A DNA stretch of 64,000 nucleotides from Palsa-504 sp963753195 (lineage in GTDB: Bacteria; Actinomycetota; Actinomycetes; Streptosporangiales; Streptosporangiaceae), in the NCBI GenBank assembly GCA_963753195.1, contig CAVWBH010000001.1, positions 62,001-126,000 of the forward strand, read 5' to 3'. Shown here in pieces: positions 43,388 to 53,173 of the stretch (within the stretch, counting starts at the first letter, position 1; each line of letters starts with the position of its first letter). The position numbers were made by a program, and so were the translations under genes. Below the pieces are notes generated by a model. That model saw only the letters and a list, made by a program, of their open reading frames with translations. It had not been told where the DNA came from and did no database searches.

Positions 43388-44647
43388 ATGAGCGCCTCCG
43401 ATCTGGCCATCGTGACGGCGCTGATCTTCTCGTGGGGAATGCTGTCGGCGCGGCTGGAGCGGTTTGACGTGACCGCGCCGATCCTGTTCGTCGTGGCCGG
43501 CGTGCTGCTGACGCACGGGCCGCTGGCGACGCTGGGGTTCGTCCCGTCAACTGGGCTGGTTAAGTCACTGGCGGAGCTCACGCTGGTCCTGGTGTTGTTC
43601 TCTGATGCCTCTCGGGTCGGGCTGCGGGACTTGCACTCGGACATGGGCCTGTGCCTGCGGCTGCTCGGAATCGGGCTGCCATTGACCATCGGCCTGGGCA
43701 CGTTGCTGGCGTTTGCCCTGTTCAAAGGCATCGGTATCTGGCTGGCCCTGCTGGTGGGCGCTGCTCTTGCCCCCACGGACGCTGCGCTTGGCGCGGGGAT
43801 GATGGTCAACCCCGCGGTCCCGGCCCGGATCCGGCGGCTCATCAACGTCGAGAGCGGGCTCAATGACGGGATTGCCACCCCGGTCGTGCTGGTCGCGGTG
43901 GCGGGAGCGGCGACCGCTGAGCACGCCGCCAGCGCCGGCCCACTTGAAGCCGTCGGTGAACTGGCGCTGGGCGTGCTGATCGGCGCGGTGGTGGGCGGGG
44001 CGGGCGGCCTTCTGGTGCGGACCGCGCGGCGCCGTGGCTGGGCCGAGGGGGCGTTCGCGGGCTCGGCGGTATTGGCCCTGGCGGTATGCGCCTATGCCTG
44101 CGCGCTGGCGTTGCACGGTAATGGCTTCATTGCCGCCTTCGTGGGCGGGCTGGCCTTCGGTGCCATCGGCGGGCAGCGCGGCGAGCGGCTGATGCCGTTT
44201 GTGGAGGAGACGGGCGCGCTGGTCTCATTGCTGGTCTGGTTGTCGTTCGGCGTCGTCGCGGTTGTCCCGGCCATAACGTACCTGACCTGGCAGGTGGTGA
44301 TCTATGCCGTGCTCAGCCTGACCGTGATCAGGATGGCGCCGGTCGCGGTCGCGCTGGCCGGCGCACGGTTCGGCCGCGCGGCCGTTGCGTTCGTCGGCTG
44401 GTTTGGTCCTCGCGGCCTGGCGTCGGTGGTATTTGCCCTGCTCGCGCTCGAGGACCTCGGCGAACGTAATGCCGGGCCGGCGGTCGCGGTCATCACCTTC
44501 ACCGTTCTGGTCAGCGTGATCGCCCACGGTGCGACTGCTGATCCGCTGGCCCGCTGGTACGGGCGGCGATTCAACGCGGCGGAAGGCAGTGCTGATGATG
44601 CGGCGATGCCGTCGCTGCCCGAGCGCAGGCTTATCCGCGCTTCCTGA
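43388..44647 (+). CDS. CPA1-family sodium/proton antiporter
   Basis: 419 aa. Twelve or so hydrophobic helices. The CPA1 hallmarks are present: GAALAPTDAALGAGMM (unwound helix with the TD pair) and INVESGLNDGIATP (ND/ESGLND motif with the ion-binding Asp). A short polar C-terminus, much shorter than in animal NHE proteins, follows. Expected to exchange Na+ or K+ for H+ at the membrane, contributing to pH homeostasis, which fits the nearby glutamate decarboxylase. Confidence 0.92.
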   Translation: MSASDLAIVTALIFSWGMLSARLERFDVTAPILFVVAGVLLTHGPLATLGFVPSTGLVKSLAELTLVLVLFSDASRVGLRDLHSDMGLCLRLLGIGLPLTIGLGTLLAFALFKGIGIWLALLVGAALAPTDAALGAGMMVNPAVPARIRRLINVESGLNDGIATPVVLVAVAGAATAEHAASAGPLEAVGELALGVLIGAVVGGAGGLLVRTARRRGWAEGAFAGSAVLALAVCAYACALALHGNGFIAAFVGGLAFGAIGGQRGERLMPFVEETGALVSLLVWLSFGVVAVVPAITYLTWQVVIYAVLSLTVIRMAPVAVALAGARFGRAAVAFVGWFGPRGLASVVFALLALEDLGERNAGPAVAVITFTVLVSVIAHGATADPLARWYGRRFNAAEGSADDAAMPSLPERRLIRAS

Positions 44648-44700
44648 CCCGGGCCACGCTAAGTTGCTAGCTGAGGAGGCTGAATGCGGGGCAGGAGCAC

Positions 44701-45150
44701 GTGATCGCCGCGGCGGCGGCCGCGGGCGAGGCGCACACTGAGACGTTCACCGCGCTGATGGATCACGTGGCCCAGGGTTTCGAGGTACTGGGTGCCGCGA
44801 TCCTGGTCGTCGGCGTGGTCTGGTCGTTCGTGCTCGCGGCGGTGACCGCGCGTCGCTCCGGGTGGTCGGCGAAGGTTTATCTCGTCCTGCGTCAGGCCTT
44901 CGGCGGGACCCTGCTGCTCGGGCTGGAGGTCCTGGTCGCCGCCGACCTGCTTCGCACCATCGCGGTCTCGCCCACCATCGACAATCTCCTCGGGCTCGGG
45001 CTGATCGTGGTCATCAGGACGTTCCTGAGCTTCTCGCTGGAAACCGAGATCGAGGGCGTTGCGCCGTGGCGCCGGGCCCTGCTGGGTGGCGCGGGGACCA
45101 TCCGCCGGGCCTCGGCCACCGCGCTGGAGTCCGAGCCTCCGCCTACCTGA
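44701..45150 (+). CDS. DUF1622 membrane protein
   Basis: 149 aa from GTG 44701. Three hydrophobic helices; the family segment LRQAFGGTLLLGLEVLVAADLLRTIAVSP and LIVVIRTFLSFSLETEIEGVAPW are clear. Family function unknown. 53 bases after the antiporter, so the two may share a transcript. Convergent with the arylsulfatase gene, whose stop lies 38 bases away. Confidence 0.9.
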   Translation: MIAAAAAAGEAHTETFTALMDHVAQGFEVLGAAILVVGVVWSFVLAAVTARRSGWSAKVYLVLRQAFGGTLLLGLEVLVAADLLRTIAVSPTIDNLLGLGLIVVIRTFLSFSLETEIEGVAPWRRALLGGAGTIRRASATALESEPPPT

Positions 45151-45187
45151 TCGTGCCGTCCGGGACGGTCAGCATCGGCGCCTGTCC

Positions 45188-47551
45188 CTACTCGCGGGCC
45201 AGCATGGCCACGGCTTCGCGCTCGAGGTCAATGTACGGATCGCCGCTGACGTCGACGGCGACCCGCTTGATGGTGCCGCCGGTGAAGGTGTGCGGCGATT
45301 CGTGCGGGTAGTCGCTGGTCACCGCCTCGCCGCTGTCCCGTCCGACGCACAGGCCCTCGCCCGCGAGCGAGAACAGCCCGGGCTGGGTCTTGATGCGGCT
45401 TTCGCCGACCTTCTTGTCCCCGTGGTAAAGGGACAGGATCCCGGTCGCGACGCCGGGGGGATCCTCGCCATCCTTGTCGAAGGAGGCAGACAGGATGAGG
45501 TTCTCGCCCACGGGCAGGTCTTCGGTCCCGTCGATCTTCTGCTCGAACAGGCCGACGAAGTTGTAGACGTAGTGCAGCCGGTTGTCCTTCACGTACAGGG
45601 CATGCCCGCCGAACCGCGACCCGTGCGCGAACAGCACGCCCTGCGCGCCGGGAGCGGGCAGGTCCACCAGCGCCCCAATCGAGTAGGACCGGTTGCGGAC
45701 GTTGACCGCCTGCTGCTCGGGTACCTCCGCGGTGTCGGGGAAGTAGACGTAGCGGGTCTGGGGCGCGGCCAGCTGCGGCCGCGGCGTGGTGATGATCTCC
45801 AGCGCGGACCGGTCATCGAGCGGGAACACCCCGTTCTGGCCGGCCTCGGCGAACCACAGGTTGACCAGCTCGCGCAGCTTGTCCGGGTGCTCGGCGGCCA
45901 GGTCGTGCAGCTCGGCCCGGTCGGTGTCGGTGTGGTACAGCTCCCAGGTGTCGTCGTTGAAGTGGCTCCAGCCGCTGAGGGTGGGATGGGTGGTGATGGC
46001 TTTCCACCCTTCATGCCAGATCCCCCGCGACCCGAGCATCGAATAGAACTGCGTCGGGCGGGCGGAGGGCGCCGAGGCCATCTCCGCGGTGTAGCGCATG
46101 CTCACCCCGTCGAAGCGGCTCTGCACATGCCCCTTGATCGTCTCCGGGGCCTGCACCCCGAGGACATCCAGGATGGTCGGCACGATATCGATCGCATGAT
46201 GGTATTGGTGCCGCAGCTCGCCCCGGCCGGCCTCGCTGGTGGCCGTGGGCCAGGAGATGATGCACGGGTCAGCGGTGCCGCCGTTGAACTCATACCGCTT
46301 CCACATCTTGAACGGCGTGTTGAACGCCATCGCCCACCCGTTGGGGTAATGGTTGTAGGTCTTCGTCCCGCCCAGCTCGTCGAGCATGGCCAGGTTCGTC
46401 TTCATGTCATCGGGGATGCCGTTGGCGAACAGCATCTCGTTTACCGACCCGTTCGGGCCGCCTTCGCCGCTGGCGCCGTTGTCGGACACCACGATGACCA
46501 GGGTGTTCTCCCGCTGGCCGGATTCCTCCAGGTAGTCCAGCAGCCGGCCGATGTGATAGTCGGCGTGGGCCAGGAACCCGGCGTACACCTCGGCCATCCG
46601 GGCGAATAGCCGCTTCTCCTCCGCGGTCAGGGAGTCCCACGGCCGCGTGTAGTCCAGCGGCGGGAACGGCTGACCGTCAGGTCCCTGGCGGGTCTCCGGG
46701 GTGCCGATCGGGTTGATGGGCGGCAGGGCGGTGTCGGCCGGGACGATGCCCATGTCCTTCTGCCGGGCCAGGGTCTGCTCACGGAGCACCTCATAGCCCA
46801 TGTCGAACCGGCCGCGGAACTTGTCGGCCCATTCCTTGGCGACGTGGTGCGGGGCGTGGGCGGCGCCGGGCGCGTAGTACAGGAAGAACGGCTTGTCCGG
46901 CGCGACGGTCTTGGCGTCCTTGATGAACTCCAGCGCCTTGTCGGTCAGGTCCGTGGTCAGGTGGTAGCCCTGCTCAGGAAGCTTCGGCTGGTCGACCGGG
47001 TGGTTGTCGTAGACCAGGTCCGGGTACCACTGGTTGGTCTCGGCGCCCAGGAACCCGTAGAACCGCTCGAACCCGCGGCCGCTCGGCCAGTTCCGCCGCG
47101 TCGAGGCGATGTTCATCTCCACCGTCGGGCACAGGTGCCACTTCCCCACGATGTAGGTATTCCAGCCCTGCTCGCCCAGGATCTCCGAGACCATGCCGTT
47201 CTCCGGCGGGATGGTCCCGCTCGCGTTCGGGAACCCGATCGCCGCCTCGGTAATGCACGCCATCGAGTTACGCGTGTGGTTGCGGCCGGTCAGCAGGCAC
47301 GACCGGGTCGGCGAGCACAGCGCCGTCGTGTGCCACTGCGTGTAGCGGATCCCGTCGGCTGCGATCCGGTCGATGTTCGGCGTCTCGATCGGGCCCCCGT
47401 AAGACGACATGGCGGAGAAGCCCACGTCATCGAGCACGATATAGACGACACTGGGCGCGCCGTCGGGCGCCCTAGGCGGCTCGAACGGCGCCCAGTCAGG
47501 AACCGAATCGCGGATGTCGGTCTTGATCGTGCCCTTGAAAGGCTGGCCCAT
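45188..47551 (-). CDS. Arylsulfatase (formylglycine-dependent, Cys type)
   Basis: 787 aa from ATG 47551 with GGAG upstream; the longer ORF start is not supported. Alkaline-phosphatase-fold sulfatase: metal-binding VLDDVGFS, sulfatase signature CSPTRSCLLTGRNH with Cys79 as the residue converted to formylglycine, GKWHL, and the DN pair in VVSDNGASGEG. A C-terminal beta-rich domain (about 560-787) has a lectin-like feel. No signal peptide is seen, so cytoplasmic. Removes sulfate esters for sulfur scavenging. No sulfatase-modifying enzyme gene is nearby. Confidence 0.93.
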   Translation of the reverse strand: MGQPFKGTIKTDIRDSVPDWAPFEPPRAPDGAPSVVYIVLDDVGFSAMSSYGGPIETPNIDRIAADGIRYTQWHTTALCSPTRSCLLTGRNHTRNSMACITEAAIGFPNASGTIPPENGMVSEILGEQGWNTYIVGKWHLCPTVEMNIASTRRNWPSGRGFERFYGFLGAETNQWYPDLVYDNHPVDQPKLPEQGYHLTTDLTDKALEFIKDAKTVAPDKPFFLYYAPGAAHAPHHVAKEWADKFRGRFDMGYEVLREQTLARQKDMGIVPADTALPPINPIGTPETRQGPDGQPFPPLDYTRPWDSLTAEEKRLFARMAEVYAGFLAHADYHIGRLLDYLEESGQRENTLVIVVSDNGASGEGGPNGSVNEMLFANGIPDDMKTNLAMLDELGGTKTYNHYPNGWAMAFNTPFKMWKRYEFNGGTADPCIISWPTATSEAGRGELRHQYHHAIDIVPTILDVLGVQAPETIKGHVQSRFDGVSMRYTAEMASAPSARPTQFYSMLGSRGIWHEGWKAITTHPTLSGWSHFNDDTWELYHTDTDRAELHDLAAEHPDKLRELVNLWFAEAGQNGVFPLDDRSALEIITTPRPQLAAPQTRYVYFPDTAEVPEQQAVNVRNRSYSIGALVDLPAPGAQGVLFAHGSRFGGHALYVKDNRLHYVYNFVGLFEQKIDGTEDLPVGENLILSASFDKDGEDPPGVATGILSLYHGDKKVGESRIKTQPGLFSLAGEGLCVGRDSGEAVTSDYPHESPHTFTGGTIKRVAVDVSGDPYIDLEREAVAMLARE

Positions 47552-47674
47552 TTCACTAACTCCTTGCCCCGATGGTGATACATGACAGGTCACCTGGACA
47601 TGACCCTTCCGGGTGCCCTCGCCTTCAAGCCATGGCCCGCCCCACGATGCTGGCAGGGTCCAGGCCGCCGGGCA

Positions 47675-47691
47675 TCACCCGTTGTGGATGA
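47675..47691 (+). promoter_or_regulatory. Shared dyad motif between the arylsulfatase and LAL regulator genes
   Basis: TCACCC-GTTGT-GGATGA, identical over 17 bases to the gadB site. Divergent region: 124 bases from the arylsulfatase start and 220 from the regulator start. Confidence 0.65.
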
Positions 47692-47730
47692 GCGGCCAGG
47701 TGAGCGGCAGCACCGCGCGCCACGCACTAC

Positions 47731-47794
47731 GGGTGATCCGTCACCCTGGTGAGATTTCTCGCGGGGTGATGACAGGTCACCCATATCCGGGTGA
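47731..47794. promoter_or_regulatory. Cluster of GGGTGA/TCACCC half-sites in the same divergent region
   Basis: GGGTGA-TCCG-TCACCC (47731-47746), GGGTGA-N7-TCACCC (47764-47782) and TCACCC-ATATCC-GGGTGA (47777-47794). They use the same hexamers as the shared dyad but in varying orientations and spacings. Confidence 0.5.
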
Positions 47795-47910
47795 ACGTGT
47801 GTTACAAGATGGGCGCGGTGAGGACCCACCGACCTATCGGGCACGGCTTTGCGGTAGTAGACCTAGCTTGTCCGAACGGCAATCGAGCCGGCCGGATCGG
47901 GGGGATCTAA

Positions 47911-50616
47911 GTGACATCCGGCATGAGCGCCCGCGCGGCCGCCCGCTCGAGGGGACTGGTGGCGGTCGCGGACGATCCTGTCTTGACCTCCAAGATCACC
48001 GTGCCCGGTATGCCTTCCTGGGCGGTCCGCCGCCCGCACATCGACAAGCTCATCGCGGCGGGCGCGCGTGGTCCGCTGACCACGGTCACCGGTCCTGCGG
48101 GCTCCGGCAAGACGATGACGATCGCCTCGTGGGCCGCCGCCCGCTCCGATCCCGCTACGTTGGTCTGGGTCACCCTTGACGACTACGACAACCGGCCCAA
48201 GGTTTTCTGGTCGTACGTCGTGGCGGCCTTGCGGCAGGCTGGCCTCGCCGTCCCGCCGGTTTCGTCGGCCGCGGGCCACGGGCCGGCCGACCATGTCTTC
48301 CTGCTGCGGCTGGCCTCCATGCTGGCGGCACAGGATCCGCCGGTGGTGGTAGTCCTCGACGACCTGCATCTGGTGACCGAACAGGACACGCTGGACGGGC
48401 TGGCCTACCTGCTGAGGAACGCGGCGCCGGGCCTGCGTCTGGTGGTGTCATCTCGGATGGACCCGCTGCTGCCCCTGCACCGGTACCGGCTCACCGGGGA
48501 GCTGACCGAGATCCGCGCGGACGACCTCGCCTTCAGCGTGGCCGAATCGGCCTTGCTCATGGCCCGGCAGGGCATCACGCTATCCGCTGACGGGCTCGAA
48601 CGGATCGTCGGGAAGACTGAGGGCTGGGCGGCGGGTGTCCGCCTGGCCGCGATCTCGCTGGAGGGCCATCCCGACCCTGAGCAATTCGCTAAGGAATTCG
48701 ATTCCGAGGACAGTGCCGTCACTAGTTACCTGGTGGACGAGGTACTGAACGCCCAGCCCCCCTCCACCAGGGACTTTCTCCTGCGGACGAGCATCCTGAA
48801 CCAGGTAAACGCAGATATAGCTCGTGAGCTGAACGATGACGAACCTGCGGCAGACCTGCTCCCGGCCCTCGCGCAGGCGAACGCGTTCGTCCGGCCGGTC
48901 GGGCACGGTTGGTATCGCTATCATTCGCTGTTCGCCGCGGTGTTGCGGCTGAAGCTCCGGCGGGAGTGCCCGGGCCAGGTGCCCGAGCTCAATCGGCGGG
49001 CTGCTCTTTGGTATCAGCAGAACGGCTCGGTCAGCGAAGCCGTGCGATACGCGGGGGAGTCGGGCGACTGGCCGTTCGCGGCCCGGATAGCCGTGGATGA
49101 GCTCGCGATCAGCCAGCTCGTCGAACCGCGAGGCCGCCGGTTGCTCGCCGAGGGTTTCCAGCGCATGCTCGCGGAGTCGCCCTGGACTGGGGCGGCCCCC
49201 TTGCTGGTGGAAGCCGCGCTCGAGCTGTCCGGCCCTGACGCCGTTCCGGACGGTGCCACGCTGGCCGCGGCGGAAGGCCTGCTTGAGAGCCTTCCCGTTA
49301 CCCGCGAAATCCCGGCCCGGCTGGCCGCTGCGCAGGTCAGGCTGGCCGTATCCCGCCGCATCGGCGACCTGGACGCGGCCCGGGCCGCGGTCGTCAAGGC
49401 CGAGACCTTGCTCGGGGAGATCACCGGAAGCCAGCTCGCCCGGCATCCAGAGATTCACGCGCAGGTGCTCCTCGGCCGCGGAGCGGTCGAACTCTCCTCA
49501 GGCGACCTCGATCAGGCCGCCGCCACCCTTCGTTCGGCCATCGCCGCCGCGTCCACTCCCGGAGCGAGGTATGAGCGCGGTGACGGCCTGGGGCATCTCG
49601 CTCTGGTGGAGGCCTTGCGCGGGCGGCTGAGCCAGGCCGTTAAGCTAGCCGACCAAGCGGCGGGAGCGGCCGAGAACCGCGCCGATGGGCTGGCCGAGTT
49701 CGTCAGCCCGGCCGCGACCGTCGCCCTCGCCTACGTGCACCTTGAACGCAACGAACTGCGGCAGGCCCATGGCCAGCTGAAACTGGCGGACGGGGCCCTG
49801 CGGATCGCTCCGGACAAGCTGCTAGCCGCCATCGCCTGCCTGGTCGCGGCGCGCTGCCAGCTCGCCGAAGGCACGACCAAGGCCGCGTCGGAAACGCTCA
49901 GTCGCGCCTATCAGGGCTGGTCGCCCCCGCGCTGGCTGGAACACAGGCTGATGCTTATCCAGTCCCGGGTCTGGGCTGCGGCCGGGGACGTCAAGTCCGC
50001 CGTTGAGACGGCCGGGCGGGCCGAGCCGGCCTCCGTGCTCGATGCGGCCGTCGCGCTCGCGCAGGCCTGGCTGGCTGCTGGTGATACGGGGGGCGCGCAG
50101 CGTGCCCTGGCCGCCGGAGTGGCCGGCCTGGATGATCCGCCGGACCAGGTCCGCCTGGAGGGATGGCTGGTCGATGCCCGGCTCAGCTACGGTGCCGGCG
50201 ACGGCGTGCGGGGCCGCCGGTCACTCGAGCGTGCGCTGCGGCTGGGCCAACCCGAGCGGCTCCGGCTGGCCTTCGCCATGGAGCGCGCCTGGATCCACCC
50301 GGTGCTCCGGCGCGATCCCGAGCTGGCCCATGCCTACCAGGACTTGCTGGACCACCCGCAGATGACTACCAGCAGGGCCACCGCCCCATCGCCCGATCCG
50401 GATCACACCGCGCCGATAATCGTCGAGCCGCTCAGCGACCGCGAGCGCGAGGTGCTCCGGCTCTTGTCGGGCATGCTCAGCACCGCCGAGATCGGCGCCG
50501 AGATGTATATCTCGGTGAACACGGTCAAAACCCACCTCAGAAGCATCTACCGCAAGCTGTCAGCGGCTCGCCGCGGCGAGGCGGTCCGGCGCGCCCGGGA
50601 GCTCAACCTGATCTGA
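47911..50616 (+). CDS. LuxR-family transcriptional regulator, LAL (MalT-like) type
   Basis: 901 aa from GTG 47911. An N-terminal NTPase (AAA/NACHT-like) has Walker A GPAGSGKT near residue 64 and Walker B VVVVLDDLHLV. A long helical TPR-like middle (about 370-800) is followed by a C-terminal LuxR helix-turn-helix (LSDREREVLRLL...ISVNTVKTHLRSIYRKL). LAL regulators integrate nucleotide state and ligand binding to activate transcription. Divergent from the arylsulfatase across a dyad-rich region and convergent with a second LAL gene. Confidence 0.93.
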   Translation: MTSGMSARAAARSRGLVAVADDPVLTSKITVPGMPSWAVRRPHIDKLIAAGARGPLTTVTGPAGSGKTMTIASWAAARSDPATLVWVTLDDYDNRPKVFWSYVVAALRQAGLAVPPVSSAAGHGPADHVFLLRLASMLAAQDPPVVVVLDDLHLVTEQDTLDGLAYLLRNAAPGLRLVVSSRMDPLLPLHRYRLTGELTEIRADDLAFSVAESALLMARQGITLSADGLERIVGKTEGWAAGVRLAAISLEGHPDPEQFAKEFDSEDSAVTSYLVDEVLNAQPPSTRDFLLRTSILNQVNADIARELNDDEPAADLLPALAQANAFVRPVGHGWYRYHSLFAAVLRLKLRRECPGQVPELNRRAALWYQQNGSVSEAVRYAGESGDWPFAARIAVDELAISQLVEPRGRRLLAEGFQRMLAESPWTGAAPLLVEAALELSGPDAVPDGATLAAAEGLLESLPVTREIPARLAAAQVRLAVSRRIGDLDAARAAVVKAETLLGEITGSQLARHPEIHAQVLLGRGAVELSSGDLDQAAATLRSAIAAASTPGARYERGDGLGHLALVEALRGRLSQAVKLADQAAGAAENRADGLAEFVSPAATVALAYVHLERNELRQAHGQLKLADGALRIAPDKLLAAIACLVAARCQLAEGTTKAASETLSRAYQGWSPPRWLEHRLMLIQSRVWAAAGDVKSAVETAGRAEPASVLDAAVALAQAWLAAGDTGGAQRALAAGVAGLDDPPDQVRLEGWLVDARLSYGAGDGVRGRRSLERALRLGQPERLRLAFAMERAWIHPVLRRDPELAHAYQDLLDHPQMTTSRATAPSPDPDHTAPIIVEPLSDREREVLRLLSGMLSTAEIGAEMYISVNTVKTHLRSIYRKLSAARRGEAVRRARELNLI

Positions 50617-50618
50617 AC

Positions 50619-52907
50619 TCACCGAACGCCGGTCTCGCGGCCCTTCGCTACGGCGGCGTGCCGGGTGGAAACGCCGAGCTTACGGTAGATCGCCTGGACG
50701 TGGGTCTTGACCGTGTTCTGCGACAGGTGCATCTCCTGCCCGATCTCGCGGAGCGAGAGCGTCCCCGCGAGCAGACGGAGCACCGCCACCTCGCGTTCGG
50801 TCAGCTGAGCCGAAGGTGAGACGACCCGCGACTGCTTGGTGGTGATCCGCTGCTCAAGCCGTTCCAGCTGGGCCAGCTGAGCGTGCGCGCCGTCAGGCAG
50901 CGAGGTCAGTATGTTCCTGGCCTCGTCGAGAAGCGCGACCGCTTCAGCGCGGTCGCCGGTGTCGAGCAGCAGCGAGGCGAGCCTGAGCAGGTTTTCCAGG
51001 GTGGGCCACGGGCTGAGCCCGGGCCGCAGCCTGCGTGACCGCAGCGAGCGCTCGAACTCGGTGCGAGCCTCCGCAAGCCGCCCGGCCAGCGCGTGAACCG
51101 CGCCGGCGGCCGTGTGGGCGAGGGAATTGTGCGGCGTCTGGCTGAGATCGCCGTCCTCCGCGACGCGCAGGGCGGCGCTCGCGAGCTCCCCCGCTTGCGC
51201 GATCCTGCCCTCCTTGGTCGCCACCAGCGACGCGGCGGAAAGGGCCATTATGCGCACCAGCGGAACCGGCGCCTCGCTCATTATCGCCTTCCTGAGCGGC
51301 TCCGCTGCCCCGGGTTCTCCGGAAAGGTACAGGCTGAAGCCGAGCGCGGTTTGCGCCAGCGGGTACCAGGGCGACATGGGGTCGGGTTCCAGCTCGGCGG
51401 CCCTGGCGGCCGATTCTTGCATGGCCCGGAGGCCCCCGAATCCGAAGGTGCCGCCGAGCGCTGCGGCCGAGAACTCCAGCGACCGCATGCCGTCAGGAAG
51501 AGGACCATCATGCTCTCCGAACATGATGTCTGGAAGCCAGCGCCGCACGGACTCCCGCTCGCCGGACAAGGCGGCGACCCATGCTGCGCTGTGCGCGGCC
51601 AATGGATGGGCGGCAATCTGGTCGTCACCGAGAGAGCGCAGCCAACCGCGAACCGTCTCTGTCCGCCCCGAGTTGACGTAGCCTAGCCAATGGCGCGCAA
51701 TGAGGTCGACGGCCCCGCTATTATCGTCGGCGGCGAGCGCGTAACCGATTGCCTGGTCCGTTGATCCGCACCGCCGATGCCATGCGCTGGCGTGCTCGTA
51801 CAAGGTCTGCTCGAGGCCCGGCTCGGTCCTGGCCAGCTGGCCGCGAAGCACTTGCGCGAACAGATGGTGATAGCGGTACCACTGGCGGTTGTCGTCAAGA
51901 GGCACGACGAAGAGGTTCTCGCGCTCGAGGGCGTCAATGACCTCCGCCGCGTTAGCGGACCCGGTAACTGCGTCGCAGAGGGGCGCGCAGAATCGGTCGA
52001 GAACGGCCGTCCGCGCGAGGAACTGGCGGATGTCGCGCGGCTGGCGGGCCAGCACTTCCTCAGCGAGGAAGTCGACGATGAACCGGTTGTCGCCGGTGAA
52101 CTGGCGGATGAAGGCGCTTGGCGACGGGTGACCGCGCAGGGAAAGCGCGGCGAGATACAGTCCGGCGGGCCACCCTTCGGTACGCTCAAGCAGATCGGCC
52201 AGATCGGGCTCGGCCAGCTCGAGGCCGGAGACGTTCTGCACCAGCGCCGCCCCCTCTGCGGGCTCGAGCCGCAGTTCGGGCATCCGGATCTCGACCATCT
52301 CACCGGCGGCGCGCAGCCGGGCCAGCGGGAGCGGCGGACCGGTGCGCGTGACGAGCGCGATCTGCGCGGATGGCGGCAGATGGAGCAGCAGGAAAGCGGT
52401 CTGCTCGTGGTTGCTCGGTTCCTTGATCAGCTGATAGTCATCAAGAACGAGGACAACCGGCGCGTGAAACGCGGCCAGCTCAGCCACCAGGAGGGGTATC
52501 ACCGAGCCGGTGATGTCAGGGACCGGGGCCCGGAGCGCCCGGAGCACCTCATCGACGTCGAGACCAGGGCAGGCTCGCTGCAGCGCGTGCACGATATGCC
52601 ACCACAGCCTCCCAGGGTCATCGTCGCCGCGATCGATACAGACCCAAGCGAACCGTCGCTTCTCGGACATGCTGGCCCGCCACTGCGCGGCGAGAGTGGT
52701 CTTGCCGAAGCCCGCCGGAGCCTCAATGAGGACGAGCTTGGCGGTCGTGGCGGCCAGCACGGCCAGGAGTGACCGCCGCTCCACCAGCTCCCGGCGCAAG
52801 CTGGGAGCGTGGAGCTTGGTCTCCATCGGCATATCAGGAAGCGTGCGGGAGGTGGGCCGGGGCACCGCGCGCAGACCGCGCCTGGCTGGCATGCTTGCGT
52901 CGCTCAT
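50619..52907 (-). CDS. Second LAL (MalT-like) LuxR-family regulator
   Basis: 762 aa from ATG 52907. Walker A APAGFGKTT, Walker B VVLVLDDYQLI, a WPAGLYLAALSLRG sensor segment, a TPR-like middle (PDIMFGEHDG...) and a C-terminal LuxR helix-turn-helix (LTEREVAVLRLLAGTLSLREIGQEM...NTVKTHVQAIYRKLG). Its stop is two bases from the stop of the other LAL gene. A near-perfect DosR-type box (52943-52960) lies 36 bases upstream, hinting that it is switched on by hypoxia or NO. Confidence 0.94.
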   Translation of the reverse strand: MSDASMPARRGLRAVPRPTSRTLPDMPMETKLHAPSLRRELVERRSLLAVLAATTAKLVLIEAPAGFGKTTLAAQWRASMSEKRRFAWVCIDRGDDDPGRLWWHIVHALQRACPGLDVDEVLRALRAPVPDITGSVIPLLVAELAAFHAPVVLVLDDYQLIKEPSNHEQTAFLLLHLPPSAQIALVTRTGPPLPLARLRAAGEMVEIRMPELRLEPAEGAALVQNVSGLELAEPDLADLLERTEGWPAGLYLAALSLRGHPSPSAFIRQFTGDNRFIVDFLAEEVLARQPRDIRQFLARTAVLDRFCAPLCDAVTGSANAAEVIDALERENLFVVPLDDNRQWYRYHHLFAQVLRGQLARTEPGLEQTLYEHASAWHRRCGSTDQAIGYALAADDNSGAVDLIARHWLGYVNSGRTETVRGWLRSLGDDQIAAHPLAAHSAAWVAALSGERESVRRWLPDIMFGEHDGPLPDGMRSLEFSAAALGGTFGFGGLRAMQESAARAAELEPDPMSPWYPLAQTALGFSLYLSGEPGAAEPLRKAIMSEAPVPLVRIMALSAASLVATKEGRIAQAGELASAALRVAEDGDLSQTPHNSLAHTAAGAVHALAGRLAEARTEFERSLRSRRLRPGLSPWPTLENLLRLASLLLDTGDRAEAVALLDEARNILTSLPDGAHAQLAQLERLEQRITTKQSRVVSPSAQLTEREVAVLRLLAGTLSLREIGQEMHLSQNTVKTHVQAIYRKLGVSTRHAAVAKGRETGVR

Positions 52908-52942
52908 CGGTACCCAGGGTTCCGCAAGGTGTTTGGCCGTAC

Positions 52943-52960
52943 AAGGGACTAAAGTCCGTA
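52943..52960 (-). promoter_or_regulatory. DosR-type box
   Basis: GGGACTAAAGTCC at 52945-52957 matches the DosR consensus core GGGACTWWAGTCC exactly; only the last flanking C is G. It lies in the promoter of the second LAL gene (52907) and 214 bases before the membrane protein gene at 53174. Confidence 0.6.
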
Positions 52961-53173
52961 AATCAATTGACTATTTCCCGTCGCAAGCGACGAAAGTGTC
53001 CTGGCGTGGCCGGAAAACAGGCGATTCTGTCCATTCAAGGCGGCGCCCCCGCGCGAATTTTACGGGGCTGGGCTCGGATTACCCTCGCGGTGATCACGGG
53101 GATGCTAAGAGTAACTGTCACGTGCATATCCGTCATCACATGGTGGGGCGGGGGCGACTGGGGGGTTGCGGCG

